Shown: piece after piece, positions 53,901-63,448 of the stretch
Numbering within the stretch: the stretch's first letter is position 1
How the letters are laid out: every line of letters begins with the position of its first letter
Origin: Candidatus Thiosymbion ectosymbiont of Catanema sp. Cochon2018
Lineage (GTDB): Bacteria > Pseudomonadota > Gammaproteobacteria > Chromatiales > Chromatiaceae
Assembly (NCBI GenBank): GCA_011392765.1
Contig: WYCW01000003.1
Location: 416,465-480,464, forward strand
Direction: 5' to 3'
DNA: 64,000 nt
Notes under the pieces: model-generated
Database searches by the model: none
Told to the model about the DNA's origin: nothing
What the model saw: only the letters and a program-made list of their open reading frames with translations
Program-made: the position numbers and the translations under genes

Positions 53901-56900
53901 GGCGTCGACCTGGATGGCCCCTCCCCCGCTGCCGGTCGTCACCGACGCCGTGTTGCCCAACCGCACCACGTCGGTCTCGGCAAGATAGATGCCACCCGAT
54001 CCGGTGGCAGCATCGATGGTATTCGCAGCGGTGTCGACATCGGCAGTCTCACCCTCCGCGCCGATACCGGTAGCCGCGGTCAGCTTGATGTCACCACCAA
54101 CCAGGTTTTCATTACCCGCACCTTCCGCCGCGGTGTTGTCGCTGATTTTACCGCCCGTAGCGACAACGGTGATGGGATTGCTGCCGGCCTCGATACGACT
54201 CAATGCGACATTACCTTGTGCCCTGAGTGTGGTGCTCCCTCCCGCCTTATAGAGAGTGCCGTCGGCCATGATGATGTCGTTGTTCCTGGCCGTGGCGGTG
54301 ATGGCACCGCCGGCAGTGACGTCTCCGGCGGCGGTGTGCCCGATACCGGCGCCGCCGGTGAGGGTGACATCGCCGCCGCCGCTGATGGCCGCAGCAAGAC
54401 TCAACAGGTCCGCCGATTCGAGACCCAGCTCACCGCCGGCCGTGACTGCCTGGTCGATTTGCAGATTGCCGGCCTTGGTGGTCTGGCTGATTGCTCCACT
54501 CCCGGCGGTAACGACGTTCTGGGCTATCGTCATGGCACCGCCGGCGTCGACCTGGATGGCCCCTCCCCCGCTGCCGGTAGTCACCGACGCCGTGTTGCCC
54601 AACTGCACCACGTCGGTCTCGGCAAGGTAGATGCCGCCCGATCCGGTGGCGGCATCGATGGTATCCGCAGCGGTGTCGACATCGGCGGCTTCGCCCGCCG
54701 CGCCGATGCCGGTAGCCGCGGTCAGCTTGATATCACCACCGACCAGGTTTTCGCTACCCGCGCCTTCCGCCGTGGTGTTGTCGCCGATCGCCCCCTTCTC
54801 AGCGGTGACCATGATGGAATTGGTGCCGGCCTCGATACGTCCCAATTCAACATCGCGCTGAGCCCTGAGGGTGGTGCTCCCGGCTACCTTGTAGAGGGTG
54901 CCGCCGGCCATGCCGATGTCGCCGCTTGTGGCGGTAGCGGTAAGAGCCCCGCCGGCGGTGACGTCTCCGGCGTTGGTATGCTCAATGCCGGTGCCGCCGG
55001 TGAGGGTGACATTACCACCGGCCCTAACCGCCTGGTTGACCTGCAGCGACTTGCCGGTGGTTACCTCGATAGCACCAGGCGCTGTGAGATCACCCAACTG
55101 CACTTCGTCGGTTTCATCAATGAAAATGCCACCGCTGATACCGGTGATCTTCGCGTCGATTTTCTCGGCAGCGGTATCGATATCGGCGTTTCCTGCCGCC
55201 CCAATACCGCTGGTCGCGGTCAACCTGACGGTCCCACCGATGAGGTTCTCATTGTCTGCCCCTTCGGACGTCGGGTCCTTGTCGGTGATTGCACCGCCCG
55301 CCGTGAGGTCGATGGCCTGGGTACCGGCATCGACCCGACCCAGGGCAACGTCGTCGGTCTCGTCAATGAAGATGCTGCCGCTGCTGGTTTGTGCATCGAG
55401 GCCGGTCGCCGCCGTGTCGATTGCGGCGTCTCCTGCCGCACCGATGTCACCGCTGGTCGTGATCAGCTTGATGGCCCCACCCACAAGGTTCTCATTGCCC
55501 GCCCCTTCGGACGTGGCGTCCTGGTCAGTGATCGCACCACCCGCCTTGAGGCTGATGTCGCCACTGCCGGCCTCCACACGACCCAGGGCAATGCCATCGG
55601 TCTCGTCGATGAAAATGTCGCCACTGGTGGCTTGGGCATCAAGACTGTCCGCCTTGGTGTCGAGGTCGGCATCTCCATTCCCACCAATAGCGCCACCCGC
55701 AGTCAGGCGGATAGTGCTACCGATCAGGTTCTCGCTACCCATGCCTTCACCACTGGTGTCGTCGGTGATTGCACCGCCCGCCGTGAGGGTGACGTTCTTC
55801 CGGTCAGTGTCCGTACCAGCAACGACACGACCCAGTGCGATGCCATCGGTCTCGTCGATGAAAATGTCGCCACTGGTGGCTTGGGCATCAAGGCTGTCCG
55901 CCTTGGTGTCAAGATCGGCGCCTGCCGCCGCACCGATGTCACCGCTGGTCGCGGTCAGCTTGATGGCCCCACCCACGAGGTTCTCATTGCCTGCCCCTTC
56001 GGACGTGGCGTCCTGGTCAGTGATCGCACCACCCGCCGTAAGGTCGATGGCCTGGGTACCGGCATCGACCCGACCCAGGGCAACGCCGTCGGTCTCGTCA
56101 ATGAAGATGCTGCCGCTGTTGGTTTGTGCATCGAGGCCGATCGCCGCCGTGTCGATTGCGGCGTCTCCTGCCGCACCGATGTCACCGCCGGTCGCGATCA
56201 GCTTGATGGCCCCACCCACGAGGTTCTCATTGCCCGCCCCTTCGGACGTGGCGTCCTGGTCAGTGATCGCACCACCCGCCGTAAGGTCGATGGCCTGGGT
56301 ACCGGCATCGACCCGACCCAGGGCAACGCCGTCGGTCTCGTCAATGAAGATGCTGCCGCTGCTGGTTTGTGCATCGAGGCCGGTCGCCGCCATGTCGATT
56401 GCGGCGTCTCCTGCCGCACCGATGTCACCGCTGGTCGCGGTCAGCTTGATGGCCCCACCCACGAGGTTCTCATTGCCCGCCCCTTCGGACGTGGCGTCCT
56501 GGTCAGTGATCGCTCCACCCGCCGTAAGGTCGATGGCCTGGGTGCCGGCATCGACCCGACCCAGGGCAACGCCGTCGGTCTCGTCAATGAAGATGCTGCC
56601 GCTGCTGGTTTGTGCATCAAGGCTGTCTACATGGGTGTTGAGTGGGTTGTCCTTGTCGCCAATCCCAGTCTTTGCATTAAGCCGCAGGATCTTGGCCTGC
56701 AGTTGGTCCGTCGCGGATTCGTTGGCGGCGCCGCTATCGCTGATCGATCCGTCCGAAAATATCTCCAATCCCCCCACCTTGCTGAAATCCGCCGTGTCGA
56801 TCCGTACCTCGCCTACCCGCTCAGCGTCCGCACCGAAGCGAACGAACCCAGCGGTCTCGAGGGCGGCAATTTCGTTGTCGTCGAGTCGAAACTCACCTGC

Positions 56901-59900
56901 CCCTCCGCCGAGACCAATGCTGCGTCCGACCGTCGGCAGGAAGACAATTTCCTTGTCTCCACCGGCCAGGATCTGGGGAGTTTTGGTCAGGTCATTGTTT
57001 TCAATGACCAGATCATTGACGGCCAGCTCGATATCGGCATTGCCCGTGCGTATGACACTACGCGTGGGGGACGCACCGCCGGCATCCTCCAAGGTGAGGG
57101 TGCCGCTGCCGGTAGCGAGTCGAATCTTTCCGTTCTCACTCTCGACCTTGACATCGGTGTTCACTGTAAGGTTGCTATTGGTTGCCTGAAGACGAATCTC
57201 CCCCTTTTTCTTGGTGGTAACGTTTTGCGCCACGGTCATGTTGCCGCCGGCAGTGACCTCAATGGACCCGCCCCCAGTGCCGGTGGTTACGGTGCCCAAC
57301 GTCACCGTGTCGGTTTCACGAATATAAATGCTGCCGCTGGTAGTTTGCGCGTTAATGCTGCCCGCAGTGGTGTTGATATCGGCGGCGCCTGTCGCACCAA
57401 TGCCGGTGGCCGCGACCAGGTTGATGGCCCCACCGGTCAGGTTCGCACCTTCATCCCCAGTGGCGTCACTGATCGCTCCGCCCGTGGCGGTGACGTTGAT
57501 AGTACCGCCCTGGATACGACCCAAGGCGACATTGCTCCCCGCTGTGAGCCGGGCCGATCCCGTAGTGGTGATGGTTTGCGCCACGGTCATGTTGCCGCCG
57601 GCAGTGACCTCGATGGACCCGCCCCCAGTGCCGGTGGTTACGGTGCCCAACGTCACCGTGTCGGTTTCACGAATATAAATGCCGCCGCTGGTGGTTTGCG
57701 CGTTAATGCTGCCCGCAGTGGTGTTGATATCGGCGGCGCCTGTCGCACCAATGTCGGTGGCCGCGACCAGGTTGATGGCCCCACCGGTCAGGTTCGCACC
57801 TTCATCCCCAGTGGCGTCACTGATCGCTCCGCCCGTGGCGGTGACGTTGATAGTACCGCCCTGGATACGACCCAAGGCGACATTACTCCCCGCTGTGAGC
57901 CGGGCCGATCCCGTAGTGGTGATGGTTTGCGCCACGGTCATGTTGCCGCCGGCAGTGACCTCGATGGACCCGCCCCCAGTGCCGGTGGTTACGGTGCCCA
58001 ACGTCACCGTGTCGGTTTCACGAATATAAATGCCGCCGCTGGTGGTTTGCGCGTTAATGCTGCCCGCAGTGGTGTTGATATCGGCGGCGCCTGTCGCACC
58101 AATGTCGGTGGCCGCGACCAGGTTGATGGCCCCACCGGTCAGGTTCGCACCTTCATCCCCAGTGGCGTCACTGATCGCTCCGCCCGTGGCGGTGACGTTG
58201 ATAGTACCGCCCTGGATACGACCCAAGGCGACATTACTCCCCGCTGTGAGCCGGGCCGATCCCGTAGTGGTGATGGTTTGCGCCACGGTCATGTTGCCGC
58301 CGGCAGTGACCTCGATGGACCCGCCCCCAGTGCCGGTGGTTACGGTGCCCAACGTCACCGTGTCGGTTTCACGAATATAAATGCCGCCGCTGGTGGTTTG
58401 CGCGTTAATGCTGCCCGCAGTGGTGTTGATATCGGCGGCGCCTGTCGCACCAATGTCGGTGGCCGCGACCAGGTTGATGGCCCCACCGGTCAGGTTCGCA
58501 CCTTCATCCCCAGTGGCGTCACTGATCGCTCCGCCCGTGGCGGTGACGTTGATAGTACCGCCCTGGATACGACCCAAGGCGACATTACTCCCCGCTGTGA
58601 GCCGGGCCGATCCCGTAGTGGTGATGGTTTGCGCCACGGTCATGTTGCCGCCGGCAGTGACCTCGATGGACCCGCCCCCGCTGCCGGTAGCTACTGTGCC
58701 TAACGTCACCCCGTCGGTCTCAGCAATGAAAATGTCGCCGGTGTTGGTAGACGCGCTGACGCTGACCGCCTTGGTGTCGATGTCGGCGTTTCCACTCCCA
58801 CCAATAGCACCACCCGTGGTCAGACTGATGGCACCACCGACGAGGTTCTCCTTGTTTACCCCTTCGCTCGTGGGGTCCTTATCGGTGATCGCACCGCCCG
58901 CCGTGAGGGCGATACCGCCACTGCTGGCCACAACACGACCTAGGGCGATGTCGCTGATCTCCTCAATGAAAATATTGCCGCTGCTGGCTTGTGCGTCGAG
59001 GCTGACTACATTGGTGTCGATATCAGCGGCGCCTGTCGCACCAATGCCGGTGGCCGCGACCAGGTTGATGGTCCCACCGATGAGGTTCGCATTCTCATCT
59101 GCCGTGTTGTCACTGATCGCACCGCCCGTGGCGGTGACGTTGATAGTACCGCCCCGGATACGACCCAAGGCGACATTACTCCCCGCTGTGAGCCGGGCCG
59201 ATCCCGTAGTGGTGACGGTTTGGGATACGATGTTGCCGTCGGCAGTGACCTCGATGGACCCGCCCCCAGTGCCGGTGGTTACGGTGCCCAAGGTCACCGT
59301 GTCGGTTTCACGAATATAAATGCCGCCGCTGGTGGTTTGCGCGTTAATGCTGCCCGCCGTGGTGTCGATATCAGTGGCGGCGCCTGTCACACCAATGCCG
59401 GTGGCCGCGACCAGGTTGATGGCCCCACCGGTCAGGTTCGCACCTTCATCCCCAGTGGCGTCACTGATCGCTCCACCCGTGGCGGTGACGTTGATAGTAC
59501 CGCCCCGGATACGACCCAATGCGACATTACTCGCCGCTGTGAGGCTGACGTTCCCTCCCGCGCCTGCCGAAACATCGATGGCGCCGTTATTCGTTATGCT
59601 GCCTTTGGCACCAATGGTAACCCCCATGCTGTCCCTGTTGCCGTCCTCGTTGCCAGCACTCGCCGGCCCAATTGTGATTCCGGGATTAATGGCGACGTTG
59701 TTGTCTGCCGTAAGCTTCAAGGTGACGACCTGGTCTCCAGTAGCCGCCGCCAAGTTAGGTTGAATGCTTGCCGCAACGGTGATGTTGCCAGGCTGACCCG
59801 GATCCGGTGATAGAGGAGTTAGCTGATCCTCAACAGATTGTGGCGTAGAGGTGGACGACGTGGAGATTCCCACGTTATTCCCGTCTTCCAACGCGCTCAC

Positions 59901-61289
59901 TATTATGTCTGCCAATATTGGATCGATCGTGATGTCCCGCGGATCGATCAACCAGAGTCCAGGTTCACCGGCAGGCGCGGAGGCGTCAACCAAGACATCG
60001 GCCGCAATTTCGATAGTCCCGGCGGCAGAGGTCTCGATGAAGCCGCCGTCACCGCCTTTCGGGCCGCCTTGTGCGGTGAGAATGCCGTCGATCACGGCTG
60101 TCTGCTCCCCGTAGACGATGATGCTGCCGCCGTCGCCGGCGACGGTGGCGTCGGCGATGATCCGGGCCTCGGGCGCCAACACCACGGCGTCGGCATTGGG
60201 GCCGGGTCCCTTTCCCTGCCGATCCCCGCCGATGCGGATGTCGCCGCCGCCCGCCTTACCCCTCGCGGTTACCAAGGCCTTCGGCCCGAGCTCGATCCTG
60301 TGGCCACGCATGTCGATTTTTCCACCGCGGCTCTTTGGATGTTTTGATGAGACATCGAGGGTGCCGGTCACGGCTACGGTCCCGCTCCGGCCGCCGTCGA
60401 GGACGATTTCTCCCCCATCCGAATAGGCGCTGCGGGCCTGCACCTTGCCGCCGACCTTGATCACCTTGTCGATGATGTCCGCGGCGGCATCGGCGGTAAT
60501 CAGTACTTGTCCCCCCTCGACCCGGATCATCCCGTTGTTCTCGGCCAGGGCGTCTACGCCTTCCGGCCTTTGGGTCACCGGGGAGCCGGTATCGAAGTGG
60601 ATGAGACCGTCGCCGTAAAAATCGACGGCGAAGGTTTTGGCCCCGCCGATGACAACGGTCGATCCCTTGCCTTGAATAAGGTGATCGTTGCGGGCATGGG
60701 GGGCGACCAGGGCGCCGAGACCCCGCTCACCGACCGAGATGCGTCCTTGGTTGACGACCCTGGCGTTGGGGTTGTGGTTGGTGCTCGGGCGGAAGTTGTA
60801 GCGCCCGTCCCCGTCCATGAAGTCGTTATCGGCGATGTCCGAGGTGGTCGCCAGGAACCCCTGGGCCCGCACCTTACCCCCCGGCCCGATGGTGACGCCG
60901 TTCTGATTGACCAGCCAGACATTGCCGTTGGCCCGGAGAAGCCCGTCGATCCGCGACGGCTGGTTGGTGATGACGCGATTGAGGGCGATGGAATCTTTGC
61001 CGGGCTGTTTGAACCGGGTGACCTCGCCGCCCTCGATGTTGAAGCCGTTCCAGTTGATGACGGTTTTATCGCTGTGCTGCTGAACCGTTACCCGCTCCGG
61101 ATAGGTTTTGATGTCGGCGCTGCCGCGGACGACGACGCCGCCGGTGGGGTTGGCGAGGATAACCGGGCCCGCCAGCATGGCGCTGACAAAGGCCGCCGCC
61201 AACACGAGGGGGAATTCGAGCCGCCGGCGGCGCACGACACAAGCTGTCTCGACAGATGATCGGGGGCTGGAATTGTCAGGTTTGAACAT
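50970..61289 (-). CDS. TpsA: filamentous haemagglutinin-like exoprotein, 3439 aa
   Basis: Starts at ATG 61289 (GGGAG 9 bases upstream). An extended signal peptide (residues 1-47, LVLAAAFVSAMLAGPVILAN) leads into the TPS secretion domain (about 48-300: VINWNGFNIEGGEVTRFKQP; RIDGLLRANGNVWLVNQNGV; GFLATTSDIADNDF). The remainder is a right-handed beta-helix of Gly/Ala/Thr-rich repeats, including near-identical 117-residue units (57220-58715), 81-residue units (55220-56600) and 214-residue units (about 52080-53990). The end is acidic (YDDEEEGEEEDEEE) and has no known anchor or toxin domain. It would be secreted through the TpsB pore encoded just upstream and act as an adhesin or biofilm protein. 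There are no frameshifts despite its length, so it is probably under selection. Confidence 0.93.
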   Translation of the reverse strand: MFKPDNSSPRSSVETACVVRRRRLEFPLVLAAAFVSAMLAGPVILANPTGGVVVRGSADIKTYPERVTVQQHSDKTVINWNGFNIEGGEVTRFKQPGKDSIALNRVITNQPSRIDGLLRANGNVWLVNQNGVTIGPGGKVRAQGFLATTSDIADNDFMDGDGRYNFRPSTNHNPNARVVNQGRISVGERGLGALVAPHARNDHLIQGKGSTVVIGGAKTFAVDFYGDGLIHFDTGSPVTQRPEGVDALAENNGMIRVEGGQVLITADAAADIIDKVIKVGGKVQARSAYSDGGEIVLDGGRSGTVAVTGTLDVSSKHPKSRGGKIDMRGHRIELGPKALVTARGKAGGGDIRIGGDRQGKGPGPNADAVVLAPEARIIADATVAGDGGSIIVYGEQTAVIDGILTAQGGPKGGDGGFIETSAAGTIEIAADVLVDASAPAGEPGLWLIDPRDITIDPILADIIVSALEDGNNVGISTSSTSTPQSVEDQLTPLSPDPGQPGNITVAASIQPNLAAATGDQVVTLKLTADNNVAINPGITIGPASAGNEDGNRDSMGVTIGAKGSITNNGAIDVSAGAGGNVSLTAASNVALGRIRGGTINVTATGGAISDATGDEGANLTGGAINLVAATGIGVTGAATDIDTTAGSINAQTTSGGIYIRETDTVTLGTVTTGTGGGSIEVTADGNIVSQTVTTTGSARLTAGSNVALGRIRGGTINVTATGGAISDNTADENANLIGGTINLVAATGIGATGAADIDTNVVSLDAQASSGNIFIEEISDIALGRVVASSGGIALTAGGAITDKDPTSEGVNKENLVGGAISLTTGGAIGGSGNADIDTKAVSVSASTNTGDIFIAETDGVTLGTVATGSGGGSIEVTAGGNMTVAQTITTTGSARLTAGSNVALGRIQGGTINVTATGGAISDATGDEGANLTGGAINLVAATDIGATGAADINTTAGSINAQTTSGGIYIRETDTVTLGTVTTGTGGGSIEVTAGGNMTVAQTITTTGSARLTAGSNVALGRIQGGTINVTATGGAISDATGDEGANLTGGAINLVAATDIGATGAADINTTAGSINAQTTSGGIYIRETDTVTLGTVTTGTGGGSIEVTAGGNMTVAQTITTTGSARLTAGSNVALGRIQGGTINVTATGGAISDATGDEGANLTGGAINLVAATDIGATGAADINTTAGSINAQTTSGGIYIRETDTVTLGTVTTGTGGGSIEVTAGGNMTVAQTITTTGSARLTAGSNVALGRIQGGTINVTATGGAISDATGDEGANLTGGAINLVAATGIGATGAADINTTAGSINAQTTSGSIYIRETDTVTLGTVTTGTGGGSIEVTAGGNMTVAQNVTTKKKGEIRLQATNSNLTVNTDVKVESENGKIRLATGSGTLTLEDAGGASPTRSVIRTGNADIELAVNDLVIENNDLTKTPQILAGGDKEIVFLPTVGRSIGLGGGAGEFRLDDNEIAALETAGFVRFGADAERVGEVRIDTADFSKVGGLEIFSDGSISDSGAANESATDQLQAKILRLNAKTGIGDKDNPLNTHVDSLDAQTSSGSIFIDETDGVALGRVDAGTQAIDLTAGGAITDQDATSEGAGNENLVGGAIKLTATSGDIGAAGDAAIDMAATGLDAQTSSGSIFIDETDGVALGRVDAGTQAIDLTAGGAITDQDATSEGAGNENLVGGAIKLIATGGDIGAAGDAAIDTAAIGLDAQTNSGSIFIDETDGVALGRVDAGTQAIDLTAGGAITDQDATSEGAGNENLVGGAIKLTATSGDIGAAAGADLDTKADSLDAQATSGDIFIDETDGIALGRVVAGTDTDRKNVTLTAGGAITDDTSGEGMGSENLIGSTIRLTAGGAIGGNGDADLDTKADSLDAQATSGDIFIDETDGIALGRVEAGSGDISLKAGGAITDQDATSEGAGNENLVGGAIKLITTSGDIGAAGDAAIDTAATGLDAQTSSGSIFIDETDDVALGRVDAGTQAIDLTAGGAITDKDPTSEGADNENLIGGTVRLTATSGIGAAGNADIDTAAEKIDAKITGISGGIFIDETDEVQLGDLTAPGAIEVTTGKSLQVNQAVRAGGNVTLTGGTGIEHTNAGDVTAGGALTATATSGDIGMAGGTLYKVAGSTTLRAQRDVELGRIEAGTNSIMVTAEKGAIGDNTTAEGAGSENLVGGDIKLTAATGIGAAGEAADVDTAADTIDAATGSGGIYLAETDVVQLGNTASVTTGSGGGAIQVDAGGAMTIAQNVVTAGSGAISQTTKAGNLQIDQAVTAGGELGLESADLLSLAAAISGGGDVTLTGGAGIGHTAAGDVTAGGAITATARNNDIIMADGTLYKAGGSTTLRAQGNVALSRIEAGSNPITVVATGGKISDNTAAEGAGNENLVGGDIKLTAATGIGAEGETADVDTAANTIDAATGSGGIYLAETDVVRLGNTASVTTGSGGGAIQVDAGGAMTVGQAITTKGSGAISLTTKVGKLQINQAVTAGGELDLESADLLNLAAAVEGGSSVNLTGGAGIGHTAAGDVTAGGAITATAKNNDIGMADGTLYQAGGSTTLRAQRDVNLGRIEVGTNPITVTAEKGAISDNTVVEGAGNENLVGGDIKLTAATGIGAEGEAADIDTAANTIDVATESGGIYLAETDGVQLGNTASVTTGSGGGAIEVTAGGAMTIAQNVVTAGSGAINLTTTANDLQVNAGVTAGGELNLEAANLLSLAAATSGGSDITLTGGTGIGHTAAGNVTSGGAITATATSGDIGMADGTLYKAERGTTLRAQRDVKLGRIETGTNPILVTVEKGAISDNTVVEGAGNENLVGGDIKLIAATGIGAEGEAADIDTAANTIDAATESGGIYLAETDGMQLGNTASVTTGSGGGPIEVTAGGAMTIAQNVVTAGSGAINLTTTANDLQVNAGVTAGGELNLEAANLLSLAAATSGGSDITLTGGTGIGHTAAGNVTSGGAITATATSGDIGMADGTLYKAERGTTLRAQGNVALGRIETGTDPILVTAEKGAISDNTTAEGKDNENLVGGDLELTAATGIGAEGETADIDTAVEKVDAQTTGGSIFIAEKDNLGLGRVDAGTNAIAITTGGAITDADSEVKNGREVENLVGGDLELTAATGIGAPGETADIDTAAGTINARTTRSGGIHLAETDAVILASKIGIEAAAGADIKITAGSEMTVGTGGVRTASNGDILLRTTFGDLVIGGLVETGSGDLALSAGGSIRQGSDGLLRTTTHNQGTHCKDTTQKGGTLALLSGGAIGKAGTPDEPGAIRIDVGTVAAKAENGGVFLKQESSLRIGTSAGANPLTGITATGNIEVTTVGSDSNLLICEKIESGKKGSIDLEVGGRIIAENEHLRGFRYQETIDSTLQLTRSFFDNLAEAYAIPEYALDEELNLVYLSGANEAIWGWNKTYDDEEEGEEEDEEE
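52080..53990 (-). repeat. 642-bp tandem repeats within tpsA
   Basis: Blocks starting near 52154, 52796 and 53438 repeat every 642 bases (214 codons) with high identity, each containing ASVTTGSGGG, NLVGGDIKL and TLYKA-type segments. Further diverged copies extend to about 54900. They extend the beta-helix and are likely recombination hot spots. Confidence 0.8.
55220..56620 (-). repeat. 243-bp tandem repeats within tpsA
   Basis: Units of 81 codons (SSGSIFIDETDGVALGRVDA, then TAGGAITDQDATSEGAGNEN) recur with a 243-base period, clearest at 55955-56190, 56198-56430 and 56440-56620, and more diverged at 55220-55700. Confidence 0.8.
57220..58715 (-). repeat. 351-bp near-identical tandem repeats within tpsA
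   Basis: Four consecutive units of 117 codons (ARLTAGSNVALGRIQGGTIN, then IGATGAADINTTAGSINAQT), with unit boundaries near 57328, 57679, 58030 and 58381. They differ at only a few bases (e.g. CATTGCTCC versus CATTACTCC, ATGCCGGTGG versus ATGTCGGTGG). Such identity points to recent duplication or gene conversion, and the copy number may vary between cells. Confidence 0.9.
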
Positions 61290-61442
61290 GGCAAGGTGCT
61301 CCCGGGTCCGGACTCCCGTACAGCAATGCCCGCCGGCGGATGTCCGGTTTCTTTCTCATCCGGCTACCAACCGTCAGTCGCTGTAGTTGGCCGACGACTG
61401 GTAACTGGAAGCCGGCGACCGGCAGCTCTTTTCGCTGCTTAC

Positions 61443-63173
61443 CTAAAACCGTGCAATCGTCCGCATCAGGAATTGGGTATCTTTGTCGCCGTCGGCACGC
61501 TGACTCGCGCGCGTCAACGGCCTGGCGACCTGCAGCTCGACCGACAGCCCCCGCGAGAACCAGCCCCGTAGCCCTATGCCGGCCGACGCCAGTGACTCCT
61601 CGGTGGCCGAGACCAACCGGTTCGATTTTTGCCGCACCACGCCGAAATCATGAAAGGCGAAGAGCTGGTACCGCTCCAGAAATGACCAGGGCGAGGGCTT
61701 GGTATACTGGAGCTCGAGGGTGGTGCCGATGCCATCGTCACCGCCCAGCTCTTTGGGGTCATAACCACGCCCGAAATCGATACTGCCGAGGTTGAACTCC
61801 TCGTCGGAGAGGACCGGATCGAAGGCATATTGGGCCTTGACCAATCCATACAGCGCGATGGTATCGGTGATTGTCTGCAGACGCGATGCGGTCAATTGGA
61901 TGCTCGTAAATTCGCCGTCGGCATCGAACCGGGATGCTTTGGGATCACCTTTCTCGGTCGCCCCGAATACCGATAGCCCCCGGCGCAGGCTCAGATTCAG
62001 ATAGCTCGATCCACCCCACCGGTCGCGAACGTCGTAGGCCACTGCAAGTCCGAGAACCCGCAGCCGATCTTTAAGGAAGGGGTGGTTACCGAAGATATCC
62101 GTCTCGCTGTTGATGACATCGAAGCCGCCTTCGACGAAGAGGTTGCGCGATCGGGTGCGAGTCATCGGGTAGACGACCTTGAGGTTGGCGAGGAGCTTGG
62201 TGGAGTCGTAATCGAATTTGGCTATGGAGCCGCCGGGGTTGGAGTTACCATAAGAAAGGAGGCCGGAGAGGTGGGTACCACGCTTGCCGATCCGCACCGA
62301 GCTATCGAACACTCCGACGCGTTGGTTCTTGCGGTTGCCCCCGAAACCCTCCCCCGGATCACTGACCAGACCGGTAATCGCGACATTCTCTCCGAAGCGC
62401 GTGAATGAGTTGGCGCCGGCGCGGAGCGCGACCTCCCACTCGCCGGTGAGCGTGCTGCCGATATTGTCGACCAGCACCAGTTTGTCGAAACGCTTGCGAC
62501 TGGCGATCACGGCGAGTCGGGATGCCCCGACTGTATCCTCGGATGCCTGCAGCACCCCTTTGACCTCGATACCCGGCAGGTCGTTGGCCAAGAGCAAGGC
62601 GCGTTCCAGGGTGCCCAATTTGAGCGGACGTTCCGCGGCGACGGGCTCGAAGTAGCCCTCGATAAGCCGCTCGACGGACCCGATCGCTCCTTCGATCACG
62701 ACGCTATCGATATATCCCTCGAGCACCTCGAGATACATGCGCCCATCGACGATGCGTTGCGGGGGTACGATTACCCGCGAGAGGATATAGCCATCGTCCC
62801 GATAACGACGTTGAATCTCGCCGGCAAGCTCGTAGATTTCAGCCAGCGACACGATGGTGCCATACCGGCTCTCAAAAACCGCCAGCAGCTCCTCGGGGAA
62901 ATAGACGGTGGCGCCCACCAGGTCGACGGCCCGGAGCTCGAATTGAATATGCTCCGCGCCGCTCGGTGCGAATGATTCATGACCGGGGGGAACGGCAGGG
63001 GCACTGCTGCCTTCGGGCAAGTTCGGGCGATTCCCTTCCAGATTACGCAACCAGACGTCGGGCTCCCCGGATTCGACGGATAGGGTTTGAGCCGTGGCTA
63101 TCTCAAGCACCCCCGCGGCCAGCAGCAGCACCTGCCCGGCAAGATACCAACCCGCCGCCCTAGAGAATCCCAT
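61443..63173 (-). CDS. TpsB: ShlB/FhaC-family outer-membrane transporter
   Basis: 576 residues from ATG 63173 (GGGAGA 7 bases upstream). Signal peptide MGFSRAAGWYLAGQVLLLAA followed by GVLEIATA. POTRA domains at about residues 70-225 (VYFPEELLAVFESRYGTIVS; YRDDGYILSRVIVPPQRIVD; LERALLLANDLPGIEVKGVL), then a 16-strand beta-barrel ending in Phe (MRTIARF), as is usual for outer-membrane proteins. The barrel signature near GSIDFGRGYDPKELGGDDGI matches the FhaC loop region. It exports and folds TpsA, encoded 153 bases downstream. Confidence 0.94.
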   Translation of the reverse strand: MGFSRAAGWYLAGQVLLLAAGVLEIATAQTLSVESGEPDVWLRNLEGNRPNLPEGSSAPAVPPGHESFAPSGAEHIQFELRAVDLVGATVYFPEELLAVFESRYGTIVSLAEIYELAGEIQRRYRDDGYILSRVIVPPQRIVDGRMYLEVLEGYIDSVVIEGAIGSVERLIEGYFEPVAAERPLKLGTLERALLLANDLPGIEVKGVLQASEDTVGASRLAVIASRKRFDKLVLVDNIGSTLTGEWEVALRAGANSFTRFGENVAITGLVSDPGEGFGGNRKNQRVGVFDSSVRIGKRGTHLSGLLSYGNSNPGGSIAKFDYDSTKLLANLKVVYPMTRTRSRNLFVEGGFDVINSETDIFGNHPFLKDRLRVLGLAVAYDVRDRWGGSSYLNLSLRRGLSVFGATEKGDPKASRFDADGEFTSIQLTASRLQTITDTIALYGLVKAQYAFDPVLSDEEFNLGSIDFGRGYDPKELGGDDGIGTTLELQYTKPSPWSFLERYQLFAFHDFGVVRQKSNRLVSATEESLASAGIGLRGWFSRGLSVELQVARPLTRASQRADGDKDTQFLMRTIARF

Positions 63174-63448
63174 ACCTGATCTCCCCTGCCTCCTCTCGAC
63201 GGCCTGGTCCGTCCGCCGGGATTGCCTAATGAATTGACCCGTCACCCACGCTTCCCTGCCGTGATGCAGGTCGCTCGCCCCGGCATTATCAGCGACTACC
63301 CACGTACTTGCACAATGGGGACATCACGCAACCAAAGGCGTTGCCAAGATCGTGTCGAAGGACAAATCACAGCGAGCCGCCTGCTGCAGACAGGTCGCTG
63401 CGGCTGATCGATCCGCAGCGGCCTGATCTCCTGTGCAACAGGTGGTTA
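63174..63448. other. Intergenic region between OmpA-family and tpsB genes
   Basis: I see no gene, repeat or clear terminator in these 275 bases. The promoter for the tpsB-tpsA unit should lie here unless the three genes are one operon. Confidence 0.4.

Noticed and set aside
51810-58703. 2297-codon plus-strand frame inside the adhesin gene
   Set aside because: Its product is repetitive in step with tpsA, has no start context or domain, and lies opposite a well-supported gene; treated as a shadow frame.
57220-58715. 351-bp array considered as a CRISPR or integron structure
   Set aside because: Units are in frame, coding and part of one beta-helix protein.
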